The translations under genes and the position numbers were made by a program. Source: an uncultured Rhodopila sp. (lineage in GTDB: Bacteria > Pseudomonadota > Alphaproteobacteria > Acetobacterales > Acetobacteraceae). Taken from it: a stretch of DNA of 47,930 bases. The notes beneath the pieces were generated by a model that saw nothing but the letters and a program-made list of their open reading frames with translations, was not told the DNA's origin and searched no databases. Location of the stretch: assembly GCF_903915725.1 (NCBI RefSeq), contig NZ_CAIWTY010000050.1, forward strand, positions 1 to 47,930, written 5' to 3'. Below, piece after piece: positions 17,251 through 25,414 of this stretch (the first letter of the stretch is position 1; every line of letters starts with the position of its first letter).

Positions 17251-17746
17251 GATCCGGCTGTGTTCGTGCCGGCGAGCTTCGTTCTCAGTTCCGTAGGCGC
17301 GGGCCCGGGCGGCATGCTGGCGCAGGTCCGTACGCCGGACCTGCCGCTGCCGGGCCTTGCGGCGCTGTCGCCGCTGCAGCGGCGCCGGGCGGCGGCATGA
17401 CGTGTGCGTGGTTCGCTATCGCAGGGGGTGGATGTCCTCCGATGGGAACCGGCGGCGCAGGCGGTGGGGGACAGTCCGCGTTTCGACGCAGAATGCGCAG
17501 AGCGGGGCGCAGAGTGCGCAGAGCAAAACTATACCAACCGGCAGTCCCTGCGATGATGCCTTCAGTTCCTGACGCCTTCGGCAAGAAATCAATCTTATAC
17601 TGGATCGGCATAGTTGCCGCAGGGTCAACCGCCCGCGGGAGATCTCGCTCTGCGTGCTCCGCGCCCCGCTCTGCGAACTCTGCGTCGAAAAAAGCGGTGG
17701 CAAAACAAAGACTGGTGCTGCGTCCGGCCCGATGCGAGCCGGCATG
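17251..17746. mobile_element. About 0.5-kb insertion in the soxAG fragment
   Basis: The boundaries come from comparing the broken copy with the intact gene. The ends are CCGGC-rich on both sides (CCGGCTG at left, GAGCCGGC at right). It contains a 9-bp hairpin (17322-17344) and a long inverted repeat (17484-17687). No transposase is encoded. A non-autonomous element or cluster of repeats is the simplest view. Confidence 0.5.
17484..17687. repeat. MITE-like inverted repeat, 40-bp arms
   Basis: Left arm 17484-17523 and right arm 17648-17687 are inverted copies with about 85-90% identity. Each is built from CGCAGAG-type units (CGACGCAGA, GCGCAGAGCGGGGCGC). The 124-bp centre has no coding signature. 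Flanks also match as TTTCGA outside the arms. Confidence 0.7.
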
Positions 17747-17810
17747 AAACACCTCCGCCCCGATCCGCCACAGCACGACCCAAGCCTTGCCCGGCGGCGG
17801 GGCCAAGCCT

Positions 17811-17845
17811 CGCATTCCGGCCAGCCGAAAACCGGCCGGAATGCG
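17811..17845. terminator. Strong hairpin after broken small gene
   Basis: Perfect 12-bp arms CGCATTCCGGCC and GGCCGGAATGCG with an 11-nt loop, 15 bp beyond the stop of the leftward pseudogene (17860-18185). It could be that gene's former terminator. No U-tract. Confidence 0.5.
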
Positions 17846-17859
17846 ATATAGAGGTGCCG

Positions 17860-18185
17860 TTAGATGGTGATCGGAACTGCCGCGGTCCAAACTACACCGA
17901 CGGCGCTGGTCGGCGGGTTCGGCCCGGAGTGCACGGTTACGACGCCGCCCGTGGTTATCTTGACCGTGAAGCCCGACACGCTACCCCAGTTAATGCCGAT
18001 AATAGCAAGTGTATAGTTTCCGGGAGCAAGAACATCCTGCGGATTGACGATATATATTCCACCGGATCGGCGCCGCCGGAGGTAAGATGGAGGATCTCGT
18101 TGCTTCCGTAGCCCCCTGCCGGTATGGCGATCAGTTAGAGTTCGTTGTCAGTTGCGGTGATTTCGATCTTTGTCGTCGTTGACAT
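17860..18185 (-). pseudogene. Small beta-rich gene broken by a stop and a frameshift
   Basis: Reading leftward from ATG at 18185: MSTTTKIEITATDNEL, then TAA at codon 17, then LIAIPAGGYGSNEILHLTSGG in the same frame. A one-base shift near GATCCGGTGG then allows IYIVNPQDVLAPGNYTLAI and further to AAVPITI before the final stop. The intact ancestor would have been about 107 residues, beta-rich, no signal peptide. No family recognised. It sits within the segment bounded by the two soxAG 3'-end copies. Confidence 0.6.
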
Positions 18186-18530
18186 TTTGCTCTCCATTGA
18201 AATTTGGTGCCGATGCCACGCGCAAGAACAGAGTATACCTGACACCCCGAGGGCATATCACAGTGATTCCCACCCTGGATTGTTATCTAAGCTCCCATGT
18301 CGCAGTATTATCGAATAGCGCTACGATAACAATATAATTGTGGTATGCAAATCAGTCTGGTCAAGTGGCTTCCGGATAATTTTTTCCGTTATGCGCGAGT
18401 TTAACATTTCCATCACGCACCAGGAGGGTATTTTATGCCGGACACCTTGATCGCATCGGATCCACGAACCCGGGGCCTCTTTAGGGTTCCTCCGAAGGAT
18501 GCAAACCAAGGCCAGCACTCTCAAACGGCG
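18186..18530. other. AT-richer intergenic stretch
   Basis: 345 bp; 18290-18400 is notably AT-rich for this genome and probably holds the promoter of the leftward broken gene. An ATG at 18435 with an AGGAGGG site opens a rightward frame, but it runs antisense into soxAG and has no protein-like character. GAACCC/GGGTTC arms near 18468-18490 might end soxAG transcription. Confidence 0.4.
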
Positions 18531-21500
18531 TCAACCGACCGCCGGCGTCTCAGCGCTGCTTTCATCGGCAAATTCCAGCCGCGCCTCTTCCAGGCAAGCC
18601 CAGACATACGGCAACAGCGAGCGGGGGACATCGATATGGAACACCTCCGCCCCGATCCGCCACAGCACGACCTCAGCCTTGCCCAGCAGCGTCCGCGTGC
18701 ACATCCCCACCGGAAATGCGCGCGGATCGAGGTCCAGCGCGCAGAACCCGTTCAGGCACCATGCCGCCCTTGGTCCTGCGAGCTCCAGCGCCCGGAAGCC
18801 CTGCGATACGTCCACAACGCTGGCCGGACGGTCTGCCGGCGCCCGCCGCGCCAGGGCTTCCAGGCCGGTTGATCCCTCCGGCGCCTGGATCAGCCATTCA
18901 TCCGGCCCCAGCCAAAGCGCCGCACGCTCTCGCGCGATGACCGAGCGGCACGGCACCGTCGGCAACAGCACGCCGATGGCCATGCCGATGGCGGTCGCCG
19001 CTCCGGGGCCGGCCCGCACCGACAATAGCGTGGCCGGCGCCAACGCAGCCAACCGGACGGAACCGGCCGCGCGAGCGACCGGCGCGGGCCGCGCCACCGC
19101 CGGCAGCAATGGCAATGGCGAAGTCGGTGCGAATGGACGTTCGGGCGGCCGGGGGACGAACACCGGGTCCGTGACGACGACCTCGACCGGACCGGACGCC
19201 ATCGGCACGCGCAACCGGGCGCCAACGCGCGACCGCCCGCCCGCGACCAGCGCCAGCGCGAAGCTCCGCCCCAGAGTCGGGCTGTGATACGAGGACGTCA
19301 CATGACCCACCGAGGGTCCCTGCCCCGCCTCCGTCAGTTGCGCCCCTTCCTCCGGCACCATCGCCGCTTCAGCCGGCAGCAGCCCGACAAGCTGCAGCCG
19401 ATCGGCGCGGGAGAGTTCAGGCAGGGACAGCGAACGCTTGCCGACAAAATCGCCCTTGTCGCGGCCGATCGTCCAACCGAGGCCCAGATCGTCCGGGGTA
19501 ACGGTGCCGTCGGTTTCCTGGCCGACAATGACGAAACCCTTCTCCGCCCGCAGGACATGCATCGCGTCAGTGCCATACGGGGTGACGTCGCGTTGCCGCA
19601 ACGTATCCCACACCTGTTGCGCCGAATCGGGCGGCAGGTTGATCTCGAAACCCGTTTCTCCGGTGAAACCGGCGCGGAACAGCCGGATCGGGATGTCGCC
19701 GATGTGGCCTTCCCGGACGCTCATGCGCGGCATCGCGCCGAGCTCGATGTCCGGAATGAACGGCGCCAGCGCCTCAATCGAGCGCGGCCCCTGCACCGCA
19801 ATCACCGCCCATTGCTCGGTGACCGAGGTCAGCCAGACCCGCAACCCGGCAAATCCGGTTTGCAGGTGATCTTCCATGTGGTGCAGCACGAACGCCGCCC
19901 CGCCGGTCGTCGTCGTCACATGCCAGCGATCGCCTGTGGCTCGCGCAACGATTCCGTCGTCACGCACGAAACCATCCTCACCCAGCAGCAGCGCGTACCG
20001 GCACTGGCCCGGCTCCAGGCTGTTGAAATCCCCGGTGTAGATGCGGTTCAGGAACAACGCCGCGTCCGGCCCGGCGATCTCGATCTTGCCCGGGGTGCTG
20101 GCATCGGCCATCCCGACATCGTTACGGACCGCCAGGCATTCGCGTGCCGTCGCCGCCTCGATCGCTTCACCATTGCGAGGGTAGCAGCGCGCCCGCCTCC
20201 ACCCGCCGGCGTCCTCCGGCACCGCATCGGCACTGAAGATGGGCGTCATTCTGATCGGGGCGAACAGGTCGCCGCGGCTTGGGCCGGCGAAGGCGCCGAA
20301 CGTTACCGGCGTATACGGCGGCCGGAATGTTGTCGTCCCGACCGCGGCGGGGTCGGCGCCGATCTGCGCGGCAACGGCAACGATTGCGTTGACGTTGGAG
20401 GTCTTGCCCTGGTCGGTTGCCATGCCGGCGGTGGTGTAGCGTTTGACGTGCTCGATCGAAACGAAACCTTCGCCGGTCGCGGTGGCGATATCCTTTGTGG
20501 TCACGTCGTTCTGGAAATCAACGAACGCCTTTGGATGCGGCAGCGCCGGAAGCGGTAGCGCGGCGGGCGTCATCTCCGGCAGTCCGGCGACCGCGAACGT
20601 GCCCGGCTGGCTGCCCCCCGCTTCAGTGCCGTCCCGCAAACAGGTTGCGAGACCGAAGGCTCCGGCACAGGCGCCGACGGAAAGCCACGCCTCGCCGCGC
20701 GACTGCGCCAGCAGATGCACCGACGGCGTCCATCCGCCGGACATCAGGACCGTGTCACAGGAAATGATAGTCTGCCCATCCGCCAGCCTGACCGCATCCA
20801 CCCGCCGCCGGCCGGCGGCGCCGCCGATGGTCATTCCGGTGTGGATCGGGATGTCGAGGGCCCGCACCGCCTCCACCACCGGGCCGACTGGTTCCGGCCG
20901 CAGATCGACGACCGCCGCGACCGCCACGCCGGCCGCATGCAGATCCGACGCGGCGCGATAGGCGCTGTCATCCGCCGTCACGACCACGGCCCGGCTTCCC
21001 ACTTTGACGCCGTAACGGTGAAGATACGTCCGCGCCGCGGCCGCCAGCATGATGCCGGGACGATCGTTGCCGGGGAAAACCAGCGGGCGCTCGATCGCCC
21101 CGGCGGCGAGGATGACGCGTCCGGCACGGACATGCCACAGCCGCTCCCGCGGCATCCCGGGTGCGGGTTGCGCCAGATGGTCGGTTAGCCGTTGCGCCAG
21201 GCCGATAAGGTTGCCGGGATAGGCGCCGAAGGCGGTGGTGCGCGGCAGCAGCGTGACCTGATCGCCCAACGACGCGATCGCCTCCCGCACCCAGTCCGGC
21301 GCGGCCCAGCCGTCGATCGTTACTCCCGGCTCGGACAGCAGCGAACCGCCGAATTCCGCCTGTTCGTCGCACAGAATCACCCGTGCTCCGGTGGCCGAGG
21401 CGCCAAGCGCCGCCGCGATCCCCGCCGCGCCGCCGCCGATGATCAGCACGTCGCAGTGGGCATACTGGTGTGCATACCGGTCCGGATCGCCCTGGCCCGG

Positions 21501-21965
21501 CGCCCGCCCCAGCCCGGCGGCATGCCGGACCGCCGGTTCATACAACCGCTTCCAGAACGAAGCCGGGCGCATGAAGGTCTTGTAGACAAATCCTGGAGGC
21601 AGCAGCGGCGCGGCGGCTCCCGCCACGGCACCGAGATCGAAACGAAGCGACGGGAAGCGGTTCTGGCTGATCGCTGTTAAACCCTCGTGCAACTCGATCT
21701 GGGTGGCCCGCAGGTTCGGCGTCACCCGGCCGAGACCGCGATCCACTGTCACCAGCGCATTCGGCTCCTCCGATCCCGCCGACAAAATCCCGCGCGGGCG
21801 GTGATACTTGAACGATCTGCCAACCAGGTGCACGTCGTTCGCCAGCAGCGCCGAGGCCAGCGTGTCGCCCGCACAACCCTCCAGCGCACGGCCATCGAAA
21901 CTAAAACGCACGGGGCGTTGGCGGTCGATCCGCCCGCCCGCCGCGGTCCGGAACGGCTGAGTCAT
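18531..21965 (-). CDS. soxA: Sarcosine oxidase alpha-gamma fusion
   Basis: 1144 residues; usual SoxA is about 1000. Residues 1-90 are the 2Fe-2S-like domain without cluster cysteines (GDTLASALLANDVHLVGRSF). About 170-480 is the nucleotide-binding oxidoreductase part (CDVLIIGGGAAGIAAALGA). About 590-960 is the GcvT-like folate-binding domain ending GARLRVPM and VVVTDPVFV. Instead of stopping there, the frame runs on through a Pro-rich linker into a complete SoxG-like domain: LWLGPDEWLIQAP, VVDVSQGFRALEL, LNGFCALDLDPRAFPVG, VVLWRIGAEVFHIDVPRS. The complex demethylates sarcosine to glycine, passing the C1 unit to tetrahydrofolate. Start overlaps soxD (ATGA). Its 3' end has a decayed copy at 17145-17790. 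Confidence 0.9.
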   Translation of the reverse strand: MTQPFRTAAGGRIDRQRPVRFSFDGRALEGCAGDTLASALLANDVHLVGRSFKYHRPRGILSAGSEEPNALVTVDRGLGRVTPNLRATQIELHEGLTAISQNRFPSLRFDLGAVAGAAAPLLPPGFVYKTFMRPASFWKRLYEPAVRHAAGLGRAPGQGDPDRYAHQYAHCDVLIIGGGAAGIAAALGASATGARVILCDEQAEFGGSLLSEPGVTIDGWAAPDWVREAIASLGDQVTLLPRTTAFGAYPGNLIGLAQRLTDHLAQPAPGMPRERLWHVRAGRVILAAGAIERPLVFPGNDRPGIMLAAAARTYLHRYGVKVGSRAVVVTADDSAYRAASDLHAAGVAVAAVVDLRPEPVGPVVEAVRALDIPIHTGMTIGGAAGRRRVDAVRLADGQTIISCDTVLMSGGWTPSVHLLAQSRGEAWLSVGACAGAFGLATCLRDGTEAGGSQPGTFAVAGLPEMTPAALPLPALPHPKAFVDFQNDVTTKDIATATGEGFVSIEHVKRYTTAGMATDQGKTSNVNAIVAVAAQIGADPAAVGTTTFRPPYTPVTFGAFAGPSRGDLFAPIRMTPIFSADAVPEDAGGWRRARCYPRNGEAIEAATARECLAVRNDVGMADASTPGKIEIAGPDAALFLNRIYTGDFNSLEPGQCRYALLLGEDGFVRDDGIVARATGDRWHVTTTTGGAAFVLHHMEDHLQTGFAGLRVWLTSVTEQWAVIAVQGPRSIEALAPFIPDIELGAMPRMSVREGHIGDIPIRLFRAGFTGETGFEINLPPDSAQQVWDTLRQRDVTPYGTDAMHVLRAEKGFVIVGQETDGTVTPDDLGLGWTIGRDKGDFVGKRSLSLPELSRADRLQLVGLLPAEAAMVPEEGAQLTEAGQGPSVGHVTSSYHSPTLGRSFALALVAGGRSRVGARLRVPMASGPVEVVVTDPVFVPRPPERPFAPTSPLPLLPAVARPAPVARAAGSVRLAALAPATLLSVRAGPGAATAIGMAIGVLLPTVPCRSVIARERAALWLGPDEWLIQAPEGSTGLEALARRAPADRPASVVDVSQGFRALELAGPRAAWCLNGFCALDLDPRAFPVGMCTRTLLGKAEVVLWRIGAEVFHIDVPRSLLPYVWACLEEARLEFADESSAETPAVG

Positions 21966-22234
21966 AACGGCGGTGCCTCACCCGGCTTATAGGTTCCCGC
22001 GATGCGGTCGCTCACCGTGTCGCGGATGCAGTTGAAAAAACGCCCGCAGCCATGCAAATGCCGCCAGCGCTCGGCATGCCGCCCCTTCGGATTGTCACGC
22101 GAGTAAAGATAGTCACCCCAGGCGGCGTCATCCACCGCCGAAGCATCTTCCGGCGGCGCACGATGCGCCGCGCCGCCGTAACGGAACTCGTGCTCCGGCC
22201 GCGGGCCGCACCAGGGGCAAGGGATCAGCAGCAT
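21962..22234 (-). CDS. soxD: Sarcosine oxidase delta subunit
   Basis: 90 residues, normal size. Zinc ligands are visible as C6-x2-C9 (IPCPWCG) and H59/C63 (HLHGCGRFFN). Conserved internal WGDYLYSRDNPKG and the end DTVSDRIAGTYKPG fit SoxD. It is a structural subunit of the heterotetrameric oxidase. Overlaps soxB by one base and soxAG by 4 bp. Confidence 0.95.
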   Translation of the reverse strand: MLLIPCPWCGPRPEHEFRYGGAAHRAPPEDASAVDDAAWGDYLYSRDNPKGRHAERWRHLHGCGRFFNCIRDTVSDRIAGTYKPGEAPPL

Positions 22235-23490
22235 CAGTGCGCCACCGCGGCCGCCGCGGCCTCATCGATCAGACGGCCGGCGGCGAAACGATCCAGCGAG
22301 AACGGCGCCGCCAGCGGATGCGGCTCGCCCCGCGCAATCGTTGCTGCAAAGACCTGGCCGGAGCCGGGCGTGGCCTTGAAGCCCCCAGTTCCCCAGCCGC
22401 AATTGACATAAAGCCCGGTCACCGGCGTCATGCCGATGATGGGCGACCGGTCCGGTGTCGTATCCACAATGCCGCCCCAGTTGCGCAGCATGCGCAGCCG
22501 CCGGAACGATGGAAACATTTCCAAAATTGCCGCGAGAGTCTCGCACGACACGTACAGCCCGCCCGCCTGGCTGTACGACGTGTAGGCATCCGTGCCGCCG
22601 CCGATGACCAGTTCTCCCTTGTCGGACTGCGAAACGTAAGCGTGCACGTTGTTCGACATGACCACGCAGGGCAGCACCGGCTTCACCGGTTCGCTCACCA
22701 GCGCTTGCAACGGAAACGATTCCAGCGGCATCCGCACGCCGGCCATTGCCATGACAACGCTGGTATGTCCCGCCGCCGCCACGCCGACGCGCACCGCGCC
22801 GATGGGTCCGCGAGTCGTTTCGACTCCCGTTACCGCGCCCGTCTCGTCGCGAACCATGCCCGTCACCGCACAGTTCTGGATGATGTCCACGCCATAGGCG
22901 GAGGCTGCGCGCGCATAGGCCCACGCCACCGCGTCATGCCGCGCCACCCCGCCGCGCCGTTGCAATGCCGCACCGAGAATCGGATGGCGCGACCGCTCGC
23001 TGACATCCAATGCCGGACAGAACGCCGCCGCTTCGGCCGGAGTCAGCCATTCGTTGTCGATGCCCTGCAAGCGGTTGGCATAGACGTGCCGCTTCTCCAC
23101 CTGCACCTCGTGCCGGGTGTGCGCCAGCTTCAGCACTCCGCGCGGGGAGTACATCACGTTGTAATTCAGCGTTTGCGACAAATCTTCCCACAGTTTCAGC
23201 GCGTGCTCATACAGCGCCGCACTTTCGGGCCGCAGGTAGTTGGAACGGATAATCGTCGTGTTCCGCCCGGTGTTGCCGCCGCCCAGCCAGCCTTTGTCCA
23301 GCACCGCAACGTTACGGACACCGTGCTCCGCGGCCAGGTAATATGCCGTTGCCAGTCCATGCCCGCCGGCGCCGACAATGATCACGTCATAGGCGGCCTT
23401 CGGCTGGGCATCCCGCCACTGCCTGCTCCAGGCTTTGCCGGCGCCATGCCGCAGCAGGGAGAGGAAGGAAAATTTCGACAGGTGCGCCAT
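22234..23490 (-). CDS. soxB: Sarcosine oxidase beta subunit
   Basis: 418 residues from ATG 23490, chosen because AAGGA lies 8 bp before it and relatives start close to AHLSKFSFLSLLRHG; GTG 23508 and ATG 23499 are in-frame alternatives. FAD-binding motif DVIIVGAGGHGLATAYYLA near residue 35, followed by NVAVLDKGWLGGGNTGRNTTIIRSNY, which includes the histidine-free covalent flavin region typical of heterotetrameric SoxB. C-terminal GWGTGGFKATPGSG is the second FAD motif. Oxidises sarcosine at FAD with H2O2 release. First gene of soxB-soxD-soxAG. Confidence 0.94.
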   Translation of the reverse strand: MAHLSKFSFLSLLRHGAGKAWSRQWRDAQPKAAYDVIIVGAGGHGLATAYYLAAEHGVRNVAVLDKGWLGGGNTGRNTTIIRSNYLRPESAALYEHALKLWEDLSQTLNYNVMYSPRGVLKLAHTRHEVQVEKRHVYANRLQGIDNEWLTPAEAAAFCPALDVSERSRHPILGAALQRRGGVARHDAVAWAYARAASAYGVDIIQNCAVTGMVRDETGAVTGVETTRGPIGAVRVGVAAAGHTSVVMAMAGVRMPLESFPLQALVSEPVKPVLPCVVMSNNVHAYVSQSDKGELVIGGGTDAYTSYSQAGGLYVSCETLAAILEMFPSFRRLRMLRNWGGIVDTTPDRSPIIGMTPVTGLYVNCGWGTGGFKATPGSGQVFAATIARGEPHPLAAPFSLDRFAAGRLIDEAAAAAVAH

Positions 23491-23589
23491 CGGGCGCATC
23501 CTTGCCACACGAACCGTTCATGCGAAAGCCGCGAGCCTTCCTGCCAGCCGATGGGGACGCTATAGATTCGTCACAAAGGGGAGATGAAA

Positions 23590-25206
23590 ATGTCCGAGTT
23601 CGACTACATCATCGTCGGCGCCGGTTCCGCCGGCTGCGTCCTGGCCAACCGCCTGACCGAGGACTCCCGCGCCACGGTCCTGCTGCTGGAAGCCGGCCCG
23701 CCCGATGACTCGCTGTGGATCAACATCCCGGCCGGCTTCGTCAAGCTGCTGAACAACCCGAAATACAACTGGAATTTCGAAAGCGAACCGGAACCCAACG
23801 CCGCCAACCGCCGCATCCCCATCCCGCGCGGGCGCACCCTCGGCGGATCCAGCTCGATCAACGGCATGCTGTATGTCCGCGGCAATCCGCTGGACTACAA
23901 TACCTGGTCGCAGTTCGGGAATGTCGGCTGGGGCTATGACTCGGTGCTGCCCTATTTCAAGAAGGCCGAACATTTCGCCCCCGGCGGCGACGCATCGCGC
24001 GGCCGCGGCGGGCCGCTGCATGTGGACCATATGCGCGAACGCGCTGAAATCCTCGATGCGTTCATCGACGCCGCGGTGGATGAGGGCTTCCCGCGCAACA
24101 AGGACTACAACAACGGCAACCAGGAAGGCTTCGGCTACTTCCAGGTGACGCAGAAGAATGGCGAGCGCTGGTCCGCCGCGCGCGGCTACCTCGATCCGGC
24201 CCGCACTCGCCCGAACCTGAAGATCGAGACCGAAGCCCTGACCACCAAAATCCTGCTGGACGGCAAGCGCGCCATCGGCGTCGCCTACACCCAGGGCGGC
24301 GAGGCGAAACAAGCCCGTGCAAGGCGCGAAGTGATCGTCTGCGCCGGGGCGGTGCAGTCGCCGCAGATCCTGGAACTGTCGGGCATCGGCCAGCCCGGGC
24401 TGCTGTCCTCCCTCGGTATCGCGGTGCAGCACGCCCTGCCCGGCGTCGGAGAAAACTACCGCGACCACTACGCCCCACGCATGAACTGGCGGGTGAAACT
24501 GCCCGTCACCCTGAATGAACGCAGCCGCGGCCTCGCCCTGGCTAAGGAAGTCGTCAAATATTACACCCAGCGGCGCGGCATCCTGACCTTCACCGCCGGC
24601 ATCGCCTACGGGTTCGTCAAATCACGCCCCGAACTCGAGGAACCCGACGTGCAGTTCCACTTCGCCCACGCCAGCTACGGCAGCGCGCAGAAACGCGACC
24701 TGGAAACCCAGCCCGGCATGACCCTGACAGTCTACCAATGCCGCCCGGAGTCGAAAGGCTCGATCCACGCAAAATCCAGCGACCCGCACGCTGCCCCCGC
24801 CATCCGCGCCAACTACCTCGCGGACCCCTACGATCAGCGCGTCCTGGTGGACGGCATGAAAATCGGCCGCCGCATCATCGAGAACGCGAACCTCGACAAA
24901 TACCGCGCCTACGAGATGAACCCCGGCGCGAAAGCGCAGACCGACGCCGAATGGCTGCAATGGGCGCGCGAAACCGCCCAAACCACCTACCACGTCATCG
25001 GCACCTGCAAGATGGGCCAGGACCCGCTCGCCGTGGTCGACGACCGCCTGAAAGTCCACGGGATCCAAGCCCTGCGCGTCGTAGACGCCTCCATCATGCC
25101 CACCATGACCAGCGGCAACACCAACGCCGCCGTCATCATGATCGCCGAAAAAGCCGCCGACATGATCAAGGCCGCAGCGTCGGATCATCTGCGGGCGGCT
25201 GCGTGA
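23590..25206 (+). CDS. GMC-family oxidoreductase (choline/alcohol dehydrogenase-like)
   Basis: 538 residues; FAD-binding [18 protein letters not shown] at the N-terminus, GMC signature 1 ([20 protein letters not shown]) near residue 85 and signature 2 ([15 protein letters not shown]) near 255. Catalytic His is in [12 protein letters not shown] near 474, Asn in [10 protein letters not shown] near 517. The start at 23590 has AAGGGGAG 6 bp upstream; ATG 23584 is too close to that site. Divergent from soxBDA, so a role in choline/betaine breakdown to sarcosine is plausible, but GMC enzymes with this sequence act on many alcohols. Confidence 0.9.
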   Translation: MSEFDYIIVGAGSAGCVLANRLTEDSRATVLLLEAGPPDDSLWINIPAGFVKLLNNPKYNWNFESEPEPNAANRRIPIPRGRTLGGSSSINGMLYVRGNPLDYNTWSQFGNVGWGYDSVLPYFKKAEHFAPGGDASRGRGGPLHVDHMRERAEILDAFIDAAVDEGFPRNKDYNNGNQEGFGYFQVTQKNGERWSAARGYLDPARTRPNLKIETEALTTKILLDGKRAIGVAYTQGGEAKQARARREVIVCAGAVQSPQILELSGIGQPGLLSSLGIAVQHALPGVGENYRDHYAPRMNWRVKLPVTLNERSRGLALAKEVVKYYTQRRGILTFTAGIAYGFVKSRPELEEPDVQFHFAHASYGSAQKRDLETQPGMTLTVYQCRPESKGSIHAKSSDPHAAPAIRANYLADPYDQRVLVDGMKIGRRIIENANLDKYRAYEMNPGAKAQTDAEWLQWARETAQTTYHVIGTCKMGQDPLAVVDDRLKVHGIQALRVVDASIMPTMTSGNTNAAVIMIAEKAADMIKAAASDHLRAAA

Positions 25207-25210
25207 GGCT

Positions 25211-25414
25211 TTAAGGAAGGCCAGGGCTCCGCCCTGGACCCGCAAAGGGCCGGCGGCCCTTTGATCCCGTTAATTTAAGGGGTTTGAGGGAGAGGGGGCA
25301 CCTCGGGGGTTGCAACCGTCTCGGTCGCCCCCTCTCCCTCAAACCCCTAAAGTCATGGTTCCAAGGGGCCACGCCCCTTGGCGGGGTTCGGGGCAGCGCC
25401 CCGACCTTCCTTAA
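25211..25414. repeat. 204-bp composite palindromic element
   Basis: Ends are TTAAGGAAGG and CCTTCCTTAA. Inside lie a near-perfect 21-24-bp arm pair (around 25277-25300 and 25329-25352, GGGGTTTGAGGGAGAGGGGG type), and smaller hairpins CCAGGGC/GCCCTGG, AAAGGGCC/GGCCCTTT, AAGGGGC/GCCCCTT and CGGGGC/GCCCCG. It lies between convergent GMC and dnaA genes, and its last TTAA contains the dnaA stop. Likely a bidirectional terminator and possibly mobile. Confidence 0.8.

Larger units (their letters stand above)
17145..17790 (-). pseudogene. Duplicated 3' end of soxAG, split by an insertion
   Basis: Two blocks match the end of the intact sarcosine oxidase gene: 17145-17250 matches 18529 to about 18634, including the stop codon, and 17747-17790 matches the immediately adjacent part (from about 18636). 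In the intact gene these are contiguous. The right block still encodes VVLWRIGAEVFH. Identity is about 80-90%, so the copy is older than that of rsfS. Between the blocks lies a roughly 496-bp insertion. Confidence 0.82.

Noticed and set aside
17285..17890. 201-residue leftward frame across the sox fragment
   Set aside because: Joins a sox-derived piece to the inserted repeat; the sequence is a mosaic of decayed parts, not a gene.
18435..18872. Rightward frame with a good AGGAGGG site at 18435
   Set aside because: It runs antisense into the soxAG gene, and the protein is Arg/Pro-rich without pattern. A short leader peptide cannot be excluded.
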